A stretch of 64,000 nt of DNA from Cellulophaga tyrosinoxydans (lineage in GTDB: Bacteria > Bacteroidota > Bacteroidia > Flavobacteriales > Flavobacteriaceae), in NCBI RefSeq assembly GCF_900176415.1, contig NZ_FWXO01000001.1, forward strand, positions 1,236,053-1,300,052, given 5' to 3'. Below, one piece after another: positions 26,158 to 36,152 of this stretch; positions within the stretch are counted from its first letter, which is position 1; each line of letters opens with the position of its first letter. Under the pieces are notes generated by a model that was not told the DNA's origin, did no database searches, and saw nothing but the letters and a program-made list of their open reading frames with translations. A program made the translations under genes and the position numbers.

Positions 26158-28227
26158 TTATTCAAAATCAGCATCTGATACACCTTCATTTACTTTAATT
26201 GATTTAACAATAAAATCAATTTTTTGAGGCCCCATTGATTGTGTTAAAGTAAAAGGAAACAATATTCCACCCACTTCTTTATACTCTGAAAAATTAAAAG
26301 TACTGCTCATTTTTTGCCCGTTCATTTCAGCAGTTACAACGTCTTGTAATTTAAGACCAGTGGCTACATCATAGAACGAAGCTTTTTCGTCAGAAATTTT
26401 TACTTTATAGGCTTTTTTACCATCAACCTGCTCGATTCCTTCAAGTGAAATAGCATCCGAAGAATAGTTTAGTTCTGCAAACGGTGAGGATTCAGCTTTG
26501 ATTTTTGCAATTTCAGTAGCATCTAAATCTTTTCTTTGTCCTTGCATGACCATATATCCAGAATCACCATCTAAAACTTGCTTACTCATAGAATTACCCA
26601 TCATTTGCACATCTTGCATAAATTGACCATTGGTAGTTTTCTTAATTTCAAGATTTAATTTCATTCCCTGAACTTCTGCTTCAGCTGACATTGAGAACAT
26701 AGTTACCGCAGTAAGTTTGTCTTTTCCTCCAATGGCCTTTATGTAGTTGTCAATAACACTTTGCGCAGAAACACCTTCGGGTAGTGCAGCATCATAATTT
26801 GGCTTTTCAGCAGCATTTACCATTTTATCGTAATATTTAATAGGAACTGCTTTGCCATTAAAGGTCACTTTTTCAAGGTTTTCTAATACCTCGCTACCTT
26901 TCCCAGCAATTACAATTCTAGCTTTATCTGTGGTAAAGTATTTTTGAGCTGCTTTTTGAACATCTTCGATTGTTACAGCATTTATGCGCTCTAAATAGGT
27001 TTTGTAATAATCTTTAGGTAAATTTTCAGTTTCAATATTTAAGGCATAACCTGCAATAGTTTCAGGGCGCTCTAAAGCCATAATGAAACGACCAATATAT
27101 TTCGCTTTGGTATTTTTTAAATCATCGGCAGAAACAGGCGTTGTTCTTATTTTGTCGATTTCTTTTAAAATTTCTACTACAGAACTATCAGTAACGGCAT
27201 TTCTAACCTGAGCTGTGGCTCTAAATCTAGAAGGCGCATACTTATCATTTCCAATGCTGGAATATGACCCATAGGTGTACCCTTTGTCTTCTCTAAGATT
27301 CAAGAATAATCGGCCTTCACCACCACCACCAAGAATTTGGTTGGTGATTAATGCTGGAAAATAATCAGCATCACTCATTTTTAGATCTACTAAACTTTCT
27401 ACGGCAATTTCTGACTGTACCGCATTAGGCACATCAATAAAATTTATTTGCGTGTATTGTGCATCAGTTGGTTTAGAAAATTGAAAAGAAGGAGGTGTTG
27501 CTTTTGTCCAAGGAGTAAAGTTTTTCTTTACTAATTTTTCAACCTCTTTTAAATTTACATCTCCAATAACAATTAAATAAGCATTTGCAGGAACAAAGTA
27601 ATTAGAATAAAACTTTTGAACATCGGCAAGTGTTATATTATTTACAGTTTCTGGCGTCGTAAATTCTCCATAAGGATGATCTTTTCCGTATGCTAAAGCA
27701 GATTGCGCTCTACTAGCAATAGATGCAACATCTTTTTCTTGAGTTTTTAATCCAGTAAGAATTTTTTCTTTTTCTTTATCAAATTCTACTTGTGAAAAAT
27801 TAGGGTTAATTGCGGCATCTGCCATCAATTCTAAAATTCTTGGGAAGTATTTTGATAACGAGCTAGCAAATGCACTTTGCGAACCAAAGTTTATACGAGC
27901 ACCTAAAAAGTCTACTTCTTCATTAAAGGCATCTTTTGTAATGGTTTTAGAACCATTTCCTAATAGGCTAGAAACAAAAGAACTTACTCCAGCTTTATCG
28001 CCTTCGGCAATTGGTGGATTGTCTATTCTTAATTGTATAGATACTCTTGGAAGTTTGTGGTTTTCAACCACCAATACTTTTAAACCATTTTTAAGCTCAA
28101 AACGTTGTGGTTCTTTTAAATTTATTTCTGGAGCAGGGCCTGATTTAGGCATTACACTCCTATCTATCTGCGCGGTTGTAATTAAAGCAAAAAGCGCAAA
28201 AACTAATGTTGTAAATATTTTTTTCAT
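26158..28227 (-). CDS. M16-family peptidase-like protein without zinc motif (inactive subunit), LolA-like C terminus
   Basis: The 689-residue exported protein (signal peptide ending TTAQ near residue 20) has two M16 domains (about 35-470). At the place of the HxxEH zinc site it reads SSFVSSLLGNGS, so it cannot bind zinc there and is likely a regulatory or substrate-binding subunit. Residues about 490-689 form an extra beta domain resembling LolA/DUF4292-type lipid-binding folds (QSVIDNYIKAIGGKDKL, SYDVATGLKLQDVV-like). The active paralog lies 27 bases upstream in the same operon. Together they should form a periplasmic M16B heterodimer; targets unknown. Confidence 0.88.
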   Translation of the reverse strand: MKKIFTTLVFALFALITTAQIDRSVMPKSGPAPEINLKEPQRFELKNGLKVLVVENHKLPRVSIQLRIDNPPIAEGDKAGVSSFVSSLLGNGSKTITKDAFNEEVDFLGARINFGSQSAFASSLSKYFPRILELMADAAINPNFSQVEFDKEKEKILTGLKTQEKDVASIASRAQSALAYGKDHPYGEFTTPETVNNITLADVQKFYSNYFVPANAYLIVIGDVNLKEVEKLVKKNFTPWTKATPPSFQFSKPTDAQYTQINFIDVPNAVQSEIAVESLVDLKMSDADYFPALITNQILGGGGEGRLFLNLREDKGYTYGSYSSIGNDKYAPSRFRATAQVRNAVTDSSVVEILKEIDKIRTTPVSADDLKNTKAKYIGRFIMALERPETIAGYALNIETENLPKDYYKTYLERINAVTIEDVQKAAQKYFTTDKARIVIAGKGSEVLENLEKVTFNGKAVPIKYYDKMVNAAEKPNYDAALPEGVSAQSVIDNYIKAIGGKDKLTAVTMFSMSAEAEVQGMKLNLEIKKTTNGQFMQDVQMMGNSMSKQVLDGDSGYMVMQGQRKDLDATEIAKIKAESSPFAELNYSSDAISLEGIEQVDGKKAYKVKISDEKASFYDVATGLKLQDVVTAEMNGQKMSSTFNFSEYKEVGGILFPFTLTQSMGPQKIDFIVKSIKVNEGVSDADFE

Positions 28228-28254
28228 ATGTGCTGAATTTATTCAGTGTAGAAT

Positions 28255-29577
28255 TTAGTTTGCAGGTTTTTCTTGTGGTAAATAATCGATAATTACACGT
28301 TGATTAGGCTTAAGATATTTGTCAGCAACCGCTTTAATTTCTTCACGAGTGATAGATCTGTAAATATCAATTTCTTTATTAATTAATGATGTATCACCAT
28401 ATAACATGTAATTGGTTGCTAAAGAGCCAGCAATACCTTCTACGCTTGAGTTAGAATTTACAAATTCATTTTCGAACTTATTTTGTAGTTTCTGATAATC
28501 GCTTTCAGAAATTAATTCTGTTCTAACTTTTACAATTTCTTCTTCAATTTCTGTATTTAAAGTCTCTAATGTGGTTTCGCCAACTGGTAAAGAAAACACT
28601 AAATACATACCGTAGTCTTCTTGACCAATATTAAAGGCACCTACTTGTAATGCTTGTTTTTGTTCGTCAACCATTTTCTTGTATAGCTTAGAGCTAGGAC
28701 CATCGCTTAAATAGCTCGAGATCATTTCTAGAACATAAGCATCGCGTTCTTTAAAACCAGGAGTTCTATAAGCGATAATTGATGCTGGAATTTGTATATT
28801 CTGATCGTATACAACCGATTTAGATTCCACGGTAATAGGATCTTCTTTTGGGTAATTTCTTATCACATCACCACCGCGTTTAATGGGTCCAAAATAATCC
28901 TCGATCATTTTTTTTGTCTTGGCAATATCAATATCACCAGCAACAGTTAAAACGGCATTATTAGGTACATAATATAATTTATTATAAGCAGTAACATCTT
29001 CTAAAGTAGCCGCTTCTAGATCTTTCATATATCCAATATTTGGATCCTTATAAGGATGCTTTGAAAATAAAGCCTCACCAACAGCTTGTAGAATTTGACC
29101 ATAAGGCCTGTTGTCATAACTTCTTCTTTTTTCTTCTTTGACAACCTCGATTTGAGTGTCTATGCCAACCTGATTAATAATTGGATGGAGCATTCTTTCT
29201 GACTCTAACCAAAGTCCTAATTGTAAGTTGTTAGACGGGAAAACTTCATAATAGTAGGTTCTATCTTGAGAAGTGTTAGCGTTATTCTGACCTCCATTAG
29301 AAGATACAATTTCGAACCATTTTCCTCTTTCTATATTTTCGGTTCCTTCAAACAAAAGATGCTCAAATAAGTGAGCAAACCCTGTTCTCCCTTCAGTTCT
29401 ATCTTTACCACCAACATGGTACATTACTGATGTGGTAACTAATGGCGCAGAATTGTCTTGGTGTAGAATAACATGGAGTCCATTGTCCAAATTATACTCT
29501 TCGTAAGCTACTTCTTGAGCTTTAGCTGTTAGGGCCGCGATAGATAGCGTAACAGCAAGAAATAATTTTCTTTTCAT
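28255..29577 (-). CDS. M16-family zinc metallopeptidase (active subunit)
   Basis: The 440-residue exported protein (signal peptide ending ALTAKAQE) has the inverted zinc motif HLFEH near residue 65 (FAHLFEHLLFEGT), with the third ligand Glu in EVVKEEKRRSYDNRPYGQ about 75 residues later. It is the catalytic partner of the zinc-less paralog encoded just downstream. M16B pairs degrade peptides in the periplasm; a specific role is not known. The promoter must lie in the 218-base gap before the divergent DUF4199 gene. Confidence 0.92.
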   Translation of the reverse strand: MKRKLFLAVTLSIAALTAKAQEVAYEEYNLDNGLHVILHQDNSAPLVTTSVMYHVGGKDRTEGRTGFAHLFEHLLFEGTENIERGKWFEIVSSNGGQNNANTSQDRTYYYEVFPSNNLQLGLWLESERMLHPIINQVGIDTQIEVVKEEKRRSYDNRPYGQILQAVGEALFSKHPYKDPNIGYMKDLEAATLEDVTAYNKLYYVPNNAVLTVAGDIDIAKTKKMIEDYFGPIKRGGDVIRNYPKEDPITVESKSVVYDQNIQIPASIIAYRTPGFKERDAYVLEMISSYLSDGPSSKLYKKMVDEQKQALQVGAFNIGQEDYGMYLVFSLPVGETTLETLNTEIEEEIVKVRTELISESDYQKLQNKFENEFVNSNSSVEGIAGSLATNYMLYGDTSLINKEIDIYRSITREEIKAVADKYLKPNQRVIIDYLPQEKPAN

Positions 29578-29795
29578 TCTTTAAGTGTTTAATTATAGTG
29601 GTTTAATTACGGATAGAAATTTAAGGAATTTTATCCATGAATACAGAATTAGTATATAATTCTTACAAAATGTTACACGAAAATACTGTTTTTTTTAGAT
29701 TTTAATTATTTAGGTTATTTATTCTTTAACAAGATTTTTTACCGTTTATAGCTACTTTTTTTATAATTTAATAGCACTAATTAAAACCAATAGAC

Positions 29796-30230
29796 ATGAA
29801 AAATTTTGCACTTCCCGTACGTTTTGGTATCGCCACAAGTGGTTCTCTAATTGCCTATTTTTTAATTCTTTCGCTTTTTAACCTTCATGTAAACGTATTC
29901 TACAGTCTATTTAATGGTTTTATTACTGGTTTTGGAATTTATGAAGCCATTAAATACCTAAAAATAAGGGATGGCGCCAATTTTAATTATAGAAAAGGAT
30001 TCTCTGCAGGTATCGTAACAGGATTTGTGGCAACTTTAATATTTACCATATTTTTTGCTTTTTATGCTACTGAAATAAACACAGAATTTACTGGAGAACT
30101 TTCAAAAGTTTGGTTCAAAGATTATAATACCGGTGAGGGAATATTATTTTTTACAGTGGCTATTATGGGATTTGCAACATCGGTGGTATTAACATTAACC
30201 TTCATGCAGCTATTTAAGTCGTATAAATAA
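29796..30230 (+). CDS. DUF4199 membrane protein
   Basis: The 144-residue protein has four predicted membrane segments and the family beginning (FALPVRFGIATSGSLIAYFLILSLF), with the IKYLKIRDGANFNYRKGFSAGI loop that is typical. Flavobacteria often carry several DUF4199 genes. Function is unknown. It stands alone, upstream of the rplU promoter. Confidence 0.82.
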   Translation: MKNFALPVRFGIATSGSLIAYFLILSLFNLHVNVFYSLFNGFITGFGIYEAIKYLKIRDGANFNYRKGFSAGIVTGFVATLIFTIFFAFYATEINTEFTGELSKVWFKDYNTGEGILFFTVAIMGFATSVVLTLTFMQLFKSYK

Positions 30231-30289
30231 CAGAAAAAGTAATATAAATAAATTCTGTAAAAATCCCTTGTAAATTAAGTTATTAGAAG

Positions 30290-30297
30290 TATATTTG
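30290..30297 (+). promoter_or_regulatory. rplU promoter (-7 element with -33 TTG)
   Basis: TATATTTG fits TAnnTTTG, and TTG at 30268-30270 lies 19 bases upstream, the usual Bacteroidota spacing. The leader before ATG 30353 is about 50 bases and contains an inverted repeat (GCCTATTG region), a possible regulatory hairpin. Confidence 0.65.
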
Positions 30298-30352
30298 CAC
30301 CCGCCTATTGAAAAATGGGTATTGAAATATTGATTAATAACAAACACAAGCT

Positions 30353-31030
30353 ATGTACGCAATTGTAGAGATAGCAGGGCAGCAATTTAAAGTTGCGAAA
30401 GACCAAAAAGTGTATGTTCACCGTTTACAGGACGAAGAAGGTAGCAAAGTTACTTTTGATAACGTTCTTTTATTAGAAGACGGTAGCAACATTACTATTG
30501 GCGCCCCAGCTATAGACGGAGCCGCTGTTGAGGCAAAAGTCATTAAGCACCTAAAAGGTGATAAGGTAATCGTTTTTAAGAAAAAAAGACGTAAAGGTTA
30601 CAAAGTTAGAAACGGTCACAGACAGTATTTAACTGAGTTAGTAATTGAAAGTATTGTTACTTCAGGTGCTAAAAAAGCCGCTCCTAAAAAAGAAGCTGCT
30701 GCTCCAAAAAAGGCAGAGCCTAAAAAAGCTGAAGCAGTAAAAGCAGAAGCTCCAAAGAAGGCTGCTCCTAAAAAAGCAGAGAAAGCAGATGATTTGAAAA
30801 AAGTTGAAGGAATTGGTCCTAAAATTGCAGAGACATTAATTGCCGCTGGAATTTCAACTTTCGCTGAATTAGCTAAAACTGATGCAGCAAAAATTGCTGA
30901 TATTATCTCTGATGTACGTGGAAACCACGTAACTGATACTTGGCCTGCACAAGCTAAATTAGCTGCTGAAGGTAAGTGGGACGAGTTAAAGAAATGGCAA
31001 GATGAATTAGATGGTGGGAAACCAGCATAA
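30353..31030 (+). CDS. rplU: 50S ribosomal protein L21 with helix-hairpin-helix extension
   Basis: The first 103 residues are a normal L21 (YAIVEIAGQQFKVAKDQKVYVHRL, KKKRRKGYKVRNGHRQYLTELVIESI). They are followed by a Lys/Ala/Pro linker (repeats of APKKAE) and, from about residue 145, a domain with a DLKKVEGIGPKIAETLIAAG helix-hairpin-helix core. The 225-residue total is twice the usual 100. This extension is common in flavobacteria, so it is not an assembly error. Its role is unknown. rpmA follows by 27 bases. Confidence 0.95.
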   Translation: MYAIVEIAGQQFKVAKDQKVYVHRLQDEEGSKVTFDNVLLLEDGSNITIGAPAIDGAAVEAKVIKHLKGDKVIVFKKKRRKGYKVRNGHRQYLTELVIESIVTSGAKKAAPKKEAAAPKKAEPKKAEAVKAEAPKKAAPKKAEKADDLKKVEGIGPKIAETLIAAGISTFAELAKTDAAKIADIISDVRGNHVTDTWPAQAKLAAEGKWDELKKWQDELDGGKPA

Positions 31031-31057
31031 GTATAACAATATAAAAACCGTAACAAA

Positions 31058-31318
31058 ATGGCACATAAGAAAGGTGTAGGTAGTTCTAAAAACGGTAGAG
31101 AATCAGAATCAAAACGTTTAGGTGTTAAGATTTTTGGTGGTCAAGCTGCTATAGCTGGTAACGTACTTGTTAGACAGCGCGGAACTAGACACAATCCAGG
31201 AGAAAATGTATACGCTGGAAAAGATCATACTTTGCACGCACGTGTTGATGGTATTGTAAAATTCCAGAAGAAAGCGGGAGGTAAATCTTTCGTATCAATT
31301 GAGCCTTTCGAAGCTTAA
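31058..31318 (+). CDS. rpmA: 50S ribosomal protein L27
   Basis: The 86-residue protein starts [27 protein letters not shown] and contains [19 protein letters not shown], both diagnostic of L27. No Firmicutes-type cleaved leader is present. It forms an operon with rplU and ends at a terminator. Confidence 0.98.
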   Translation: MAHKKGVGSSKNGRESESKRLGVKIFGGQAAIAGNVLVRQRGTRHNPGENVYAGKDHTLHARVDGIVKFQKKAGGKSFVSIEPFEA

Positions 31319-31345
31319 GAGATAGTTTTCTTAATAATAAATAAA

Positions 31346-31384
31346 TACCCTTTATTGCTTTAATTAGCGATAAAGGGTTTTTGC
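31346..31384 (+). terminator. Terminator of rplU-rpmA
   Basis: Stem CCCTTTATTGCT / AGCGATAAAGGG (one wobble) with a 6-base loop and a following T run. Confidence 0.85.
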
Positions 31385-31476
31385 GTTAACATTATAGTTT
31401 ACTTTTTGGTAACTTTTGTTTAAGCTTTAAGATATATAATGCTTGTATTTTTCAAGATTATTTAGAGCCATTCACT

Positions 31477-33063
31477 GTGCAAAAATTAGTCTTCTTATTT
31501 TTCTATACGCTTTTAAGTTTTTCTTTGGCCATCGCACAAGGTGTAAATCTACTAGACCTTTATAATCATACGGTGAGTGAAAGCTTTGCTTCTCTAAATA
31601 CAAACTTGCAGAAAGAACTTAAATCTAAAGATGGTATTTCCAAAGCCAAAGCACACTTAAAATTAGGGTTGTTTTGTCAAGAAAATGGAGTTTTTGTAGA
31701 AGCAATTAATCAGTTTAATTATGGGTTAATGTCCTTAGAAAATGAAAAGCAAGATAACGTATTGCTTGATTTGATTAATTGCTTGGGAAAACTACATTTA
31801 GAATTAAAAAACTACCGTACTTCTGAAGTGTATTTTAAAAGAGGAATTGAAGAAGCATTAAAACAAGAAAACAAATTACAATTAGCCATAGCAAAAAGCT
31901 ATTTAGGGGCCTGCTTTGAAAAACAAAAGTTGTATAAAGAGGCTTTACAGCTTCAAGATGAGAGTTTAATACTCTATACAGATCTAAAAAGCGACAATGG
32001 TTTGTGCATAGTACATGAAAATATTGGAAGTATTTATGAAGATTTAGAGCAATATGATCTAGCATTGGAGCATTTTAATAAAGCTTTGAAGTATCATGGA
32101 GAGCAAGTAGATAGTCGTAAAGCAAACATTTATAACAATTTAGGTGATGTTTACCGGAAGACTAAGGTATTTGATTTAGGGGCTGAATTTAGCAACAGAG
32201 CTCTAGAGACGGCAAAATTATGTGGTGATCTGCACGAACAAGCAAGTAGTTTTAAAGACCTTGCTGAAAACTACCAATTATTAGGTGAATTGGATAAAGC
32301 ATTAACGTATTTAGAACAGTTCATAATTCTTGATAACGAAAACCAACAATTACAAAGCACAAATCAAGCTACTGCACTACAAATAATTTACGACACCAAA
32401 GAGAAGGAAGCACAAATCAAGGTTTTAGTGCAGAAAGGCAAAGTGGATTATGCTCAAAAAATTATGCTCATAGCTTCAATTATTAGTGGGGTATTGTTAG
32501 TGCTGTTTTGGTACTTATATATTCTAAAAAAGAAAAAGCAAACACGAAATGAAACAATATATAAGCAGCAAATTCTTAAAGCAGAATTGGATAAAAAAAG
32601 TTTAAAAGAGGAAATTTTAAAAAGAGAAGTAGAAGTAAAAAATGCTTCATTATCTACTTACAGTTTACATATTTCTCAAAAGAATAAGATACTTTCAGAT
32701 TTAGCTCATACCCTTACAAAATGTTTAGACCGCAATAATATCGACTTAAAAAGAAAATTAGCTGCTCTAATACAAGAAATCAACACCAATTTGTCTCAAG
32801 TTCAGGAGTGGGAAGAATTTGTAACCCTATTTCAAGAGATTCACCCTCAATATATTGAACGAATAAATAAAGTAGCAAATGACAATTTATCGTCTTCTGA
32901 ATTACGTTTAAGTATGTTGTTGCGATTAAACCTAAATTCCAAAGAAATAGCCTCGATATTGCGATTAACAACGGATAGTGTGCGGGTATCTAGATATCGA
33001 TTAAGAAAAAAACTTCCGATAGACGCTAAAGAAGAATTAAGTCAATATTTACGTTCTATTTAA
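31477..33063 (+). CDS. TPR-containing membrane regulator with LuxR-type HTH
   Basis: The 528-residue protein has a signal peptide (LVFLFFYTLLSFSLAIAQ), TPR repeats at about residues 60-290 (for example SYLGACFEKQKLYKEALQLQD, NIGSIYEDLEQYDLALEHFNKALKY), one membrane helix near 328-348, a coiled coil, and a C-terminal helix-turn-helix (LNLNSKEIASILRLTTDSVRVSRYRLRKKL, near 485-515). The TPR part would be periplasmic and the HTH cytoplasmic. Such proteins often control nearby TonB-dependent receptor loci. It starts with GTG. It is probably the regulator of the receptor-phytase pair downstream, an inference. Confidence 0.83.
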   Translation: MQKLVFLFFYTLLSFSLAIAQGVNLLDLYNHTVSESFASLNTNLQKELKSKDGISKAKAHLKLGLFCQENGVFVEAINQFNYGLMSLENEKQDNVLLDLINCLGKLHLELKNYRTSEVYFKRGIEEALKQENKLQLAIAKSYLGACFEKQKLYKEALQLQDESLILYTDLKSDNGLCIVHENIGSIYEDLEQYDLALEHFNKALKYHGEQVDSRKANIYNNLGDVYRKTKVFDLGAEFSNRALETAKLCGDLHEQASSFKDLAENYQLLGELDKALTYLEQFIILDNENQQLQSTNQATALQIIYDTKEKEAQIKVLVQKGKVDYAQKIMLIASIISGVLLVLFWYLYILKKKKQTRNETIYKQQILKAELDKKSLKEEILKREVEVKNASLSTYSLHISQKNKILSDLAHTLTKCLDRNNIDLKRKLAALIQEINTNLSQVQEWEEFVTLFQEIHPQYIERINKVANDNLSSSELRLSMLLRLNLNSKEIASILRLTTDSVRVSRYRLRKKLPIDAKEELSQYLRSI

Positions 33064-33201
33064 CGTATTACAGGCAGTAGTTTAGCATACTGTTATTTCA
33101 ATGTAAATCTATTCTTATTGTTGCCTTGTTGTTTCCTAGTTTTTAAATAAATCTTCTCTATTTCTTTTCATTAAGTAAACATGCTAAATGCTTGATATAT
33201 A

Positions 33202-33209
33202 TAATTTTG
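33202..33209 (+). promoter_or_regulatory. Putative -7 element of the receptor-phytase operon
   Basis: TAATTTTG matches TAnnTTTG and lies 16 bases before the receptor ATG. No -33 TTG at normal spacing, so an activator may be needed. Confidence 0.4.
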
Positions 33210-33224
33210 GCTGCTAAATAACCA

Positions 33225-36095
33225 ATGAAAATAAAAATGAAAAATTATTTAAAGTTTACTTTATTTCTCGTATTTGTTGCTATAAATTTTGCTTCAATTC
33301 AAGCTCAAAATGGTAATATAGCAGGTACAATTTCGGACGAAAACGGATTAAGCGTTCCTGGTGCAACAATTCTAATAACCTCTTTAAAAAAAGGAACAAC
33401 ATCCGATTTTGATGGGCACTTTTCTCTTGTTGAAATTCCTGTAGGTACTTATAAACTTTCCATTACGTATTTAGGGTATGCTAGCGTAGACCAAGAAATT
33501 ACAATTACCGACGGAAGCACCACATCTATAGAAGTCTTTATTCAACCAAAAAGTTTAGAGTTGCAGGGTGTTGAAGTGGTAAGTTATGGTTTGGGCAGTC
33601 AGGCAAAAGCGTTAAATACACAAAAAACCAATATGAACATTACCAATGTAGTTTCTACAGATCAGATTGGTAAATTTCCTGATTCTAATGTAGGTGATGC
33701 AGTAAAGCGTATTCCGGGGATTACTATGCAGGTGGATCAAGGTGAGGCGCGTAATGTTATTGTGCGTGGCTTATCACCCCAGTTAAATTCAGTTACATTA
33801 AATGGAAGTCGAGTTCCATCGGCAGAGGGAGATAACAGAAATGTTCAGATGGATTTGATTCCGTCCGATATGATACAAACCATTGAAGTGAGTAAAGCTG
33901 TAACTCCAGATATGGATGCCGATGCCTTAGGAGGTTCTATAAATTTGGTAACAAGAACTTCTCCACAAGGGTTTAGATTATCTGCAACTGCAGGATCTGG
34001 TATAAATGTAATTACCAATAAGCCAATTATCAATGGTTCATTTTTACTTGGTGATAGAAGTGAAAATGGAAAATTTGGTTGGATGCTATCCGCATCTTAT
34101 AACAATAATGATTTTGGATCTGATAACGTTGAGGCTGAATGGACAGATGAATTTGAGTATTATTCTGGTGTGGATGACGGCGATGGGGAGCCAATTCTAG
34201 AAGAAGTTGATGTAGATTCCTATACCAATGTCTTTGAGCAAAGGGAATATTTGGTACAACGTATAAGACGTAGTTTTTCTGCCAATATGGATTATAAGAT
34301 TGATGCCGATAATACACTGTTCTTAAAAACAATTTATAATTGGAGAGATGATAGAGAAAATAGATTTGCATTGCAAAGCGAAATGCTTGACGGTGAAGAT
34401 ATGGAATTAGGTGATTTTACGATTACTGATGGTAAAGTAACTAGCTTTTTAGCAGAAGTTACGCGTGAGACAAAAGGTGGAATTGATTCTAAAAGAAATA
34501 AAAACAGACGATTAGAAGATCAGCGAATGCAAAATTATAGCCTAGGTGGAAAACATTTACTGGGTAATTTAAAAGTAGATTGGATGTCGTCATTCGCAAA
34601 AGCATCTGAAGAAAGATTAAATGAACGTTACATTGTTTACGCTGCAGAATATGCTGTATTGAATGATAATAAAGATACTCGCTTCCCTATAATGACTGCC
34701 GAAGATGTTGCAGATACCTCTTTAGATAATTTTGAATACGATGAGTTAACAGAAGAAAATCAGTTTACTAAAGAAGAGGACTTTAATGTTTTTGTAAATT
34801 TTGAATTGCCTTCAAATATTTTTGGTCAGGGTGATGGGACTATAAAATTTGGTGCAAGAACACGCTTAAAAACCAAACTTCGCGATAATAATTTCTTTGA
34901 GTTTGATTTTGAAGATGACTATCCAACATTGGCAGCTACGGTAACCAGAGATATTTCAGATGCTGATTTTCTTGCAGGTAGTAAATACTTAATTGGTTCG
35001 TTTGCTGATGAAGAATGGTTAGGTGCTTTAAATCTTGTAGATGGCGAAGCTGTTCCTGACGAGTATTTGAGAGAAAATTACAATGTAAAAGAAAATGTTT
35101 TTGCTGGGTATATTTTAACCAATCAAAAACTATCTGAAAAAGTAGATATGCTTGTTGGTGTACGTATTGAAAATACCAAAATTACCGCCACCGGAAATCA
35201 AATTATTGATGAAGAAATAGTAACAGGTGAAATTACAAAAGAGAGTTCTTATTCGAATATATTACCAGGCGTGCATTTTAAATATGCGGCATCGGATGCA
35301 ACAATATTGCGTTTTGCATGGACAAATACATTGGCAAGACCTAATTATGCTGATTTAGTACCATCTGTAGATGTTATTTTAGGCGATGATGAAATTGTAT
35401 TGGGCAATCCAGATTTAGAAGCAACAACATCTATGAACTTTGATTTTATGGCAGAGCATTATTTTGAAAGTGTTGGTTTACTTTCTGGAGGTGTTTTCTA
35501 TAAAAATATAGACAATTTCATTTATACTTTTGTTGGTGAAACTGCTGATGATACGTATGGAGAAGACACAACAGGTTACGAAATATTCCAACCTTTAAAT
35601 GGAGAAGGTGCAACAATTTTTGGGGCTGAATTTGCTTTTCAAAGGAACTTAGATTTTCTTCCGGGATTTGCAAGAAACTTTAGTGTTTACTTAAATTATA
35701 CATTCATTTCTTCTTCTGCCAACGGAATTATGAACGAGGATGGTGACGAGAGAGAAGACGTAGATTTGCCAAATACAACACCAAATACGTTCAATGCTTC
35801 ATTGGGTTATAATGATAGAAAATTCTCTGCAAGATTATCAGGTAATTTTACAGATTCTTATATAGATGAATTAGGAGGTAATGATTTTGAAGATAGATAT
35901 TATGACACTCAGTTTTTCTTAGATTTTAATGCAAATTATAAGGTAAATAATAGTTTAAGCATTTACACAAGTTTAAATAATATTACAAATCAGCCATTAC
36001 GTTATTTCCAAGGGCAAAAAGATTTTACACAGCAAGTTGAATTTTATGGGCAACGCTTCACTTTTGGATTGAAATATGATTTGTTTAGAAAATAA
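33225..36095 (+). CDS. TonB-dependent receptor with carboxypeptidase-like domain, linked to phytase
   Basis: The 956-residue outer-membrane receptor has a signal peptide (ending SIQAQ near residue 28), a carboxypeptidase-regulatory-like domain (about 30-115: GNIAGTISDENGLSVPGATILI), a plug (about 135-240: GDAVKRIPGITMQVDQGEARNVIVRGLSPQLNSVTLNG), and a barrel ending RFTFGLKYDLFRK. It would import a ligand with TonB energy. A beta-propeller phytase gene begins 57 bases downstream, so inositol phosphates or their products are the likely ligand (inference). Confidence 0.92.
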   Translation: MKIKMKNYLKFTLFLVFVAINFASIQAQNGNIAGTISDENGLSVPGATILITSLKKGTTSDFDGHFSLVEIPVGTYKLSITYLGYASVDQEITITDGSTTSIEVFIQPKSLELQGVEVVSYGLGSQAKALNTQKTNMNITNVVSTDQIGKFPDSNVGDAVKRIPGITMQVDQGEARNVIVRGLSPQLNSVTLNGSRVPSAEGDNRNVQMDLIPSDMIQTIEVSKAVTPDMDADALGGSINLVTRTSPQGFRLSATAGSGINVITNKPIINGSFLLGDRSENGKFGWMLSASYNNNDFGSDNVEAEWTDEFEYYSGVDDGDGEPILEEVDVDSYTNVFEQREYLVQRIRRSFSANMDYKIDADNTLFLKTIYNWRDDRENRFALQSEMLDGEDMELGDFTITDGKVTSFLAEVTRETKGGIDSKRNKNRRLEDQRMQNYSLGGKHLLGNLKVDWMSSFAKASEERLNERYIVYAAEYAVLNDNKDTRFPIMTAEDVADTSLDNFEYDELTEENQFTKEEDFNVFVNFELPSNIFGQGDGTIKFGARTRLKTKLRDNNFFEFDFEDDYPTLAATVTRDISDADFLAGSKYLIGSFADEEWLGALNLVDGEAVPDEYLRENYNVKENVFAGYILTNQKLSEKVDMLVGVRIENTKITATGNQIIDEEIVTGEITKESSYSNILPGVHFKYAASDATILRFAWTNTLARPNYADLVPSVDVILGDDEIVLGNPDLEATTSMNFDFMAEHYFESVGLLSGGVFYKNIDNFIYTFVGETADDTYGEDTTGYEIFQPLNGEGATIFGAEFAFQRNLDFLPGFARNFSVYLNYTFISSSANGIMNEDGDEREDVDLPNTTPNTFNASLGYNDRKFSARLSGNFTDSYIDELGGNDFEDRYYDTQFFLDFNANYKVNNSLSIYTSLNNITNQPLRYFQGQKDFTQQVEFYGQRFTFGLKYDLFRK

Positions 36096-36152
36096 CAAAT
36101 GTTTGTAAATCAACTAATAGTAAGATCAGTCTTCAACTACAAAAAATATAAC

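Noticed and set aside
30616-31056. 146-codon frame antisense to rplU
   Set aside because: Mirror of the Lys/Ala linker of the L21 extension; low-complexity and no homology.
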